Translations under genes and position numbers: made by a program
Shown here: positions 21,324 through 28,307 of the stretch, piece by piece
Layout: every line of letters begins with the position of its first letter
Numbering within the stretch: the first letter of the stretch is position 1
The notes under the pieces: generated by a model
What the model was told of the DNA's origin: nothing
The model's database searches: none
Seen by the model: only the letters and a program-made list of their open reading frames with translations
Source of the DNA: Welwitschia mirabilis
Lineage: Eukaryota > Gnetophyta > Gnetopsida > Welwitschiales
NCBI GenBank assembly: GCA_051453625.1
Contig: JBOZIK010000001.1
Coordinates: forward strand, 181,541,604-181,569,910
Reading direction: 5' to 3'
Length of the DNA stretch: 28,307 nucleotides

Positions 21324-21905
21324 TTAGATTCTTTCAAGAGCATACTCATCAAAAATCCCCTATCTCTAATGATTTTAACCTGCAATTTTCTTTTGAGTAG
21401 CCTTGTGAAGAGAATATTTCATGATGCTGCATTGCATGTTTATAATTTGATGATTGAAGTGGTTATAAATCTAGATCTTATTACTTTTAATATATTTATT
21501 AACTATTATTATTTGATTGGGGAGATCAAGATAGCCATTCATTTTTTTAATGAAATGAGAAACCAAATGTTATCACTTTTAATATACTGAGAAAGGAAAT
21601 TTTAAGGAAGTAAAAATTGGGATAATCCTTATGGATTTTCTATCAAATGATGCAAATGAAAATTTCTCTAATCATGGCTACATACACTTCATTAATAGAT
21701 GATCTATACAAATGTAAAAGAACCAAAGAAGCATTTACAATAGTGGATTTTTTTATAAGAAGTGTTTAGTTGCTAAATCAAATCATCTTCAGTTTTCTTA
21801 TTAAGGTCTCTACAAATTTGAAAGGTTGGAATCTATAATAGCTCTAAGGAAAAAGATGAAATATTTAGGAATCTATCCTGATATGTAGACATATAATGTG
21901 GGATC
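21324..21905 (+). pseudogene. Pentatricopeptide repeat (PPR, P-class) pseudogene fragment
   Basis: PPR proteins bind organellar RNA through arrays of 35-residue helical repeats. Here an open stretch (21324-21590) reads LDSFKSILIKNP...CNFLLSSLVK..FHDAALHVYNLMIE, followed by DLITFNIFINYYYLIGEIKIAIHFFNEMRNQ (21474-21566), which fits the P-type repeat pattern D.ITFN.LI.GY...G....A..LF.EM. After a frame change come KPNVITFNIL (21560-21589), ATYTSLIDDLYKCKRTKEAFTIVD (about 21677-21748) and ALRKKMKYLGIYPDM-stop-TYNV (21841-21897). In the last, TAG replaces a Trp codon. At least four repeats are visible in three frames, so it is broken. A possible N-terminal remnant lies at 21090-21230. It could be a captured fragment or a decayed gene. 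Confidence 0.8.
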
Positions 21906-24900
21906 TCTACAAGAAAGGGATGATTAATTTATTATAAAACTATAACCTATATTCATCTATATTAAACATCAAAAGATTTAACATATGTCTATAGATTTAT
22001 TAAATAATGTTAATTACTTTTTCCCATATCATGATGTTTAAGCAACTAGCATAAATTTTCTAGAGGATGCTAAAGAAAAGTATATAAACTGTTAGTTTAT
22101 AACACAGGGGAACAAGGACGAGCACAAGGAAAATTAACATATATAACAAATTAATACAATGATTCTTTAAATTGTGAAGGAAGAAAATGTATAACAATAT
22201 CAAATCATAGGGTAGAAACAAAACTATTAGCTCAAAATCCCAAAATATAATAATTGTTATATCCTTATATAAACACACTATCAATGAAAGGCTAAGACAT
22301 CATTAGATATTAGCTTTGAGACTCATGAAGGCTATCAATTCATAACTAGCCTTAGTAATACTCAAACCTAAAAGTTCTTTTGGGCTTTAGTAATAACATC
22401 AAATAAGTATACTTCCTTACTTAATAAACTAAACATCAGTGATAATTACTTCATAAAAAATAGAAAATAAAGGCAATTACCTTTAGATCAAGAATAAAAA
22501 AGAAGAGATGCAATATGTTAGGAGAGAAACATGCAAACAAGATCTACACATGTGTAGCATTTGAATGATGTATACAAAAAGAAGAGGAAAAGACAGATGA
22601 ATAATAAAAAGAGTGTTTTTAAAACATATAGTCAAAGAAAAGATAACAAAAACAAAAATCTAAGGTAAGATATCTTGCATTTATACTTTTAGTGAAATCT
22701 TGAATAGTTATAAGTGATCATTCAAAATCATATAATAAAGATAGTGTAGATAATGTGATAGCTATAAAATATTCTTATAATGTTTTTGCATTTATCCACG
22801 AAATTTAAACATAAAAGAGAATGTTTAATAAACATATCCAGTTCATGTAACAAACACATAAGTATTTTAATACTACTATAGATTTACCTCTTATATTAAG
22901 GTTATTAACTATTAATTAATGCTATGTTGTATGTCAGTGAAACTTCCTGAACTTTTCTTGCTATAGAATGCCATTGATTCTAATTCTACAAATACACTTA
23001 CTATTGTTTATAAGCTTAGTGACTTCTTTCTATAATTTCAAATGCAATGATGCCTCAAAGGGACTATGTCGGTTTAAGTATTTAGCTATCAAATTGTGAT
23101 TTAGATGATACGAATCCATTTCATTTCATATGCTATTGATTGTCAAACCTCCAAAAAATATTAATATATACTAATAAGAACTGCATCAGTGATTACATAA
23201 ACTTTACTTTTAAAATATTTCTTATGTTCTTTTTAGTTCTCTTTATGTCGACAAAGATGTTATGATGGATGAACTATATCTTATAAACTAAAGATAGTTA
23301 AAACCAACATGAAATCATTTTACTAATATAATCTAGGAATTTTTAAATGTAAAGTAATAAGTAGCACAAAATGTATGCACTTGTACTTACTCTTAAAAAG
23401 GAGAAGACCTCCAAAGTAAGATAAAATTAATTATCAACAGGAAATTTTGATATCTTGGTCATGTTTAGCTAATATTTTATGCTTCCAAGGAGATAGAAAT
23501 GTTAGAACAGTTTATGATTTGGATACTTTTGAAAGCAAATTTCATCAATTATCACCTTTTAATAATCAAAATTCTATAAACATCACTCTGATGGCTAGTG
23601 ATATTAGTCTTTGCAATCAGATGATTGAATAAAATAGATATTTAGCTATAAATTTTAATTCATGACATCAAGAAGGATGGAATTCGAGCCTAAGATCTCT
23701 TCCAATATTGATGTTTTAAGATTTATTAGGATTCTCATGCATTTCATAAAGTTTACTATCATGGCCTTTACCATCAGGAACTGTGATGTATGACCAATAA
23801 GAAATGAGAACATATTAACATACTTGGGGATTAGTACCATTAAATTATTAGCATAATTTTCATAATCATTATCACTTCTTGATGAAGAAGAATTTAAACA
23901 AGTATTGAGGAAGTTCTAGGATCCATCTCTAAGATTGAAGTCTAGTATAAAGTTTTATTATTTAAAAAGGGCTTAATTATTTGCACATGTAATGGTCTCA
24001 AAACTTATAATAAGACTTTTAAACTATAACCTAGAACTCATGCCTTAAATTTTTAAATCAATTTATAATGCAAATTCTGTAGATGTGATTAAGGTTCTAC
24101 AAGGTTTTCACAACATCGTAAATGAAATATACTCTATTAACTAATTTTGGAAATGTGGAGCTCTATAAAAAAAACTTATAAGTTGATTTAATTTTATTAG
24201 AAATTTCCTTAAAGCAGCAATGACAACCATATGAGTATTAGTTTAATATTGTTTAGATAAGATACAATAAGAGATTCTAGCAAAAGATTTTGATTTCATT
24301 TCTATTAAGTATCCAACATTTGATGAGTTCTTCCTCATCAATTTAAGACTCATATTACAATCTAAATGCTAAGTCTTATTGATTTTGGAAATCCCAATAG
24401 TCAAAGTATTATAAGTTTCTTTATTGACATATGTTATCATAATACTTAGGCCATAAATTATCAAACATGTGTATGTTGTGGGCATAGTCCAGATGGAGTG
24501 ATCAATTCCCACTCAGGATTCAATAGAAGAAAGAAAATCTAGACAAATAGAGATGTTTTACTCCCAAGAATAATAAATCATTATAACCTATGAATGTAGA
24601 AAAAGCAAAAAAGTTGGGAAAAGATAAATATCCAATGCCCACCTAAAGCTAGAAAGAACTCAAAAAGGAGGATAAGCTAATCAAAGAGGTTGTTATCATT
24701 TTTTTTTGACATTTAGTTAACGTATAGAATCTTTAGTTCTTATTAGGATCTTTATTTCTTATTATCATGGATAAAGAAATTGCTTATGATATCAAAACTA
24801 AATATAGTTATTTGAAAAGCATTACACAATTTAAAATATTACAAACAGGAAAAGCTTATCTTAATCAAAATGAATAAAGCACAAATAGATCCACTACAGT

Positions 24901-27639
24901 TTTTAAAGGTTAGATGGATAAGTGAAATTGGTAAAGAATGGAAAACCTTATGTGATATCTAGGAATGAAAGATTGTGATCCTACAAGCTAATCGATAAAC
25001 CAGGTTTGGCATTCTTTATTGCATACTGTATTATGCAATATGATAAGTTTAATAATATATTATCAATTAGGGGTACTAAAAGGAATATAACTCCACTAGA
25101 GTAGGGGTATCTCAGAGGGTTTATAAAATGTATTGTCTCTTATAATATTAGGTTTTCTTTCTTATGATATGACAGTATCCTAATAAAACCCATGTTCTTG
25201 TATATGATCTTTAAATAATATGCAAAAAAATAATCCAACAAAGGAATGGATCAAATCATACTGTGAATATAAATGCATATTCTTGGAATCATTATATCAT
25301 TTTTAAGTTAAATTAAGATCGAAAAAAGAGTATGGAAATAGCTAATATGACAAGACATCATCCCCATTTATGGACTGATAGCAATAGAACTTTGTGTAAT
25401 TGCACTACCACATAATGCTGATTCGGCCATAATAGCTATCATAGAAGTGAATGAAGATATCTCTTTCACAATTTGAGAAAGAGATTGATTTATGAGAGCA
25501 TGAATCAGAATAAGAAATAAAACTACCTACTCAAACTAAAAGAAATTATTATCTAGTAAAAGCAAATAAAATAATTTTAAAAGTCTCTTTGTCACCAATT
25601 TGAAGGCATCATTAGCTATAGAATTAAAAAAGAAACGAAAACTTGCATCAACAGTGATATATTATTTGGTTAGATTTGCTGTTAAGATGGGTGTCATAAC
25701 CTAAATGCATATATAGTACTAGATTAAGAAGAGTTCTTAATGAAAAACGTTGCTAAAAATTATTAGAAGGGATTCTTCTAAGCTAATGTTGTGCCATAGC
25801 AAGGAAAGTGCTTGCTTCTATTATTAATACAAAAAAAGATATGTTTCCTCTATAAGAAAACTTACAATATCCTACTAAATACTTCTAAGTAATCATCTTA
25901 AGTACTTACATATAAAGTCAAAAATGAATTGATAAAGTTAAAAAAAAAATTATGCACACTATGCTATGTAAGTGATCACATTACTTGCATTTCCTACTAA
26001 AGAATCTAATTTTTTAATTATAGTTTTTTAGATTTTGTGATACTAATTAGAGATAGAATGTAATGATTAAAATATCAAAAAAATCATGAAGAAGAGTTTA
26101 TCTATACATTAAAATTATTAGCAATTCTCAGTGCACAACAAAACATATTAAATCATAAAAAAAGTCTTAATTACCTCTAAGATAGCAACTAATTAGAATT
26201 AGATGAATTGATAATGTAATGGTAGCTTTAGTTTCCCTATAGTTAGCATGACCTACATTCAATCTGCACAAATTCCTAATAAATTTTTAGGTAATAAATG
26301 GCTAAAAGATATTTAAAATATTAGTTTCCTACAAAGGAATGTGCTTTTTACATTGTGTTTATGATTTGTTTCTAGTTATTAGCTACAAGAAAGCTCATAT
26401 AATTTCATACAATAGAATATATGTTACTCAATTGTTTGAATTTTGAAATAGTAATGACTATTAGATTAGATAATGTATAATGAAGATAAAAATTCAAAAA
26501 TATGACATAGGATTTAACCATAACACTAGCAATTCTACCTTTCCTATTAGACCTATTCAGGTGTTAGTATCAATAATTATGCACTAAGCATATATATATT
26601 TATGCATTAGGGATTTTATGCATATAGGAATTGCACTCTAATTCAAATCAGAAAAATTAAAGATATACTTGTATAATTCAATAATTTTCATTTAATACTA
26701 ATAAATGAAAATTTCCAATTACTACACAAGTAATGATACACAAGGCTTAGAAATAGATTTAGCTTAAATTGTTAGAATATTTAGATAGTAAAGTGGATTA
26801 AGTCTAGGTTTAAGTATCCTAAATAGGTTTATTCAAATCTATAACAAATAAAGTATGCAAGTGAGTCCATACTATCTTGATAAGATCTTAAATCATGAAA
26901 TGAATACATTGCAAACACTCTGACTAACTTTATAAATAAAATCTTTTAAATTTTGGTTTATTTTTTATCCAGTAAACTACTAATGCAACATTTAATAAGA
27001 TGTACATGTCCAATGAATAATTAATAGATGGCTAGTATTAACAAATGTTTGTTTCTAATTTCCATAAAAATAACTAGATGTTCACCAAGATGTTAAATCA
27101 AGTAATATGTTATTAGGTAGTCAATGAAGTTCCAAGGTTTCAAACTATAAAATACATCACATAGATGAGTAGCTAGGAAAGAAAGATGACCATTTGAAAA
27201 TATATTGCACTAAAACTCTCTATAATATACCAAATATTAGCATGCTACATGTAGTTTTATTTTTAAATTCGATGGTAATAGTAAATAGCTATGGATGTGA
27301 ATTATATACCCTAAACCTTTTCTTCTATGGGATAATATTTAGGTCCTGGTATATCAAATCATCCACATATGATGGGAATCTAAGATCCTCTAGCTTTATA
27401 TTAAGAAAATAATTACTTAAATGCCTTAATAAATTTTGATACTGCTTAGAGAAAAAATAATAAAAGGAAGAGAACCACACCTCAATGGCAAAAGAGCTAG
27501 CTAGTTGGAAAAGATCTACCGAGGTAATGTCTAGGTTGTAATAGCTTCAATGCATTGATAAGAGCAACAAGAACATAAAATAGCTTCACAAAAGATGGTT
27601 AAAATAAGAAAATAGAGGATATTTAGAAGTTTTAATCAA
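21906..27639. other. AT-rich sequence with no identified gene
   Basis: Both strands were scanned for domain motifs. Short frames exist (for example 23447-23632 plus, 22060-22284 minus, 27194-27412 plus) but none shows a known motif or extends far without stops. It is probably decayed transposon sequence with dispersed A- and T-runs. A minus-strand stretch at about 22085-22280, with a TATATAAGGATATA box, looks LTR-like, but no paired copy or primer site was found. Confidence 0.55.
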
Positions 27640-27683
27640 GTTACACTATTTGATTTATGTTTTTTGATAAACGTGGATCGACC

Positions 27684-27701
27684 CTAGAGGGGGGTGAATA
27701 G
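27684..27701 (+). repeat. CTAGAGGGGGGTGAATAG plant retroelement motif
   Basis: This purine-rich motif, flanked by 'gatcgacc' and 'gtcc', recurs in many plant genomes in what are usually annotated as LTR retrotransposons. I recognise the motif but cannot name the family. Its G-run would suit a polypurine tract, but no LTR start follows clearly. Confidence 0.5.
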
Positions 27702-27927
27702 GTCCGTTTTGAATTTTTGTCTCCTTGTTCTTCAATAACATGTAAAAACCAATATACAAAAATATTCTAAAATAAGATATATACTAGTGGATAGACACCA
27801 CCCTTCAACCTTATAGACTCCTTGTCCTAGTTGGCATACATTAACTCAAATGATTGGTTTTCAAGCTTACCAAATAACCTTTCACAACCATAGAGGATTT
27901 TGTGGCTTATCCTCAACCAAGAATAAA

Positions 27928-28037
27928 NNNNNNNNNNNNNNNNNNNNNNNNNNNNNNNNNNNNNNNNNNNNNNNNNNNNNNNNNNNNNNNNNNNNNNNNN
28001 NNNNNNNNNNNNNNNNNNNNNNNNNNNNNNNNNNNNN
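27928..28037. other. Assembly gap (110 N)
   Basis: A run of N inside the right-edge element. Frames drawn across it are artefacts. Confidence 0.99.
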
Positions 28038-28240
28038 ATGTATCACATATATCAATTCCAGTTCAATTCTTAATTCTACGATCATCAGTCTGTTTCTTGT
28101 GTTTAGATGAAGGATTTTATAATAGAGAGAAATCATAAGACCGTTTAAGCATAAGAAAAGAAACCATTGCAATGTTTTATATAACTGTTGCGCTTTTTAA
28201 ACAAACCATTGTGTTTACAACGGATATAATTTTTTGTTAT

Positions 28241-28284
28241 AAGGTCAACCTTCCATGGTATTTGGTCAACCGTACTTGCGGTTG
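28241..28284. repeat. GGTCAACC pair and CAACCG/CGGTTG hairpin
   Basis: GGTCAACC occurs at 28243-28250 and 28264-28271. The second copy overlaps a perfect 6-bp inverted repeat, CAACCG (28267-28272) and CGGTTG (28279-28284), with a 6-nt loop. GGTCAACC is one change from the palindrome GGTCGACC. The role is unknown. Confidence 0.5.
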
Positions 28285-28307
28285 CCTATGTTTTATGTTT
28301 CGGTCAC

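Larger units (their letters stand above)
27640..28307. mobile_element. Less decayed retrotransposon-like segment, partial
   Basis: Starting near 27660 the base composition shifts: CpGs such as in aaacgtggatcgacc, tccgttt, tacgatca, gcgc and caaccg appear after kilobases almost without them. It contains CTAGAGGGGGGTGAATAG, a sequence I associate with plant LTR retrotransposons, and GGTCAACC twice near the right edge. A 110-base gap splits it. Neither LTR edges nor coding domains can be assigned, and it runs off the window. Confidence 0.45.

Noticed and set aside
22060-22284. Minus-strand 74-codon hydrophobic frame
   Set aside because: Hydrophobic Leu/Ile/Phe-rich translation is expected from T-rich DNA; the region looks more like an LTR promoter than a membrane protein gene.
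23447-23840. Plus and minus 61-codon frames
   Set aside because: No domain motif was found and both are flanked by dense stops. The plus frame looks slightly protein-like but cannot be assigned.
27194-27412. 72-codon plus-strand frame
   Set aside because: No recognised domain; length and composition fit chance in AT-rich DNA.
27850-28172. Three frames of 78-96 codons
   Set aside because: All cross the gap at 27928-28037.

Overview
This window looks like repeat-dense intergenic (probably heterochromatic) DNA from a plant nuclear genome. It is very AT-rich and short of CpG, every coding-like stretch is broken by stops and frameshifts, and the recognisable pieces are plant-type: Athila/Tat-like and Tekay/Del-like Ty3/gypsy retrotransposons, a CACTA-like terminal inverted repeat, and a decayed P-class pentatricopeptide repeat (PPR) sequence. 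I cannot name the species. Four assembly gaps (1012-1265, 8627-8636, 12622-13097, 27928-28037) interrupt the sequence. I see no intact protein gene, no rRNA or tRNA gene and no CRISPR array.

Layout. (1) 1-~1850: the 5' part of a minus-strand LTR retrotransposon whose body leaves the window on the left. From right to left it has an LTR (702 to about 1850), a primer-binding site derived from the Athila/Tat consensus (682-698), and a leader with four diverged hairpin-bearing tandem repeats (145-518). (2) ~2075-5400: a plus-strand Ty3/gypsy pol relic with protease, reverse transcriptase, RNase H and integrase in the expected order, all mutated. Its non-coding tail may end at a polypurine-like hairpin near 6610. 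(3) ~6650-9690: AT-rich DNA with no identified gene but a cluster of TATCAC/GTGATA palindromes. (4) 9696-20723: a nested structure. A small TIR element (about 230 bp when joined) is split by a nearly complete minus-strand LTR retrotransposon at 9804-20594. That element has two LTRs of about 1.83 kb in direct orientation, a tRNA-iMet-type primer-binding site, a polypurine tract, a Tekay-like pol tail and a probable 5-bp target duplication (aagcc/aatcc). (5) 21324-21905: a PPR pseudogene. (6) ~21920-27640: AT-rich sequence that I could not identify. (7) 27640-28307: less decayed, probably retrotransposon-derived DNA with the CTAGAGGGGGGTGAATAG motif.

The parts do not form a working pathway. They record successive insertion and mutational decay: many lost catalytic or primer-site positions are explained by C-to-T or G-to-A changes, often at former CpG sites, as expected in methylated plant transposons. 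I found no convincing undescribed biological system. The most informative observations are the nested element with all its boundaries, the hairpin tandem repeats in the leader, and the U3-like block with direct repeats and retained CpGs.
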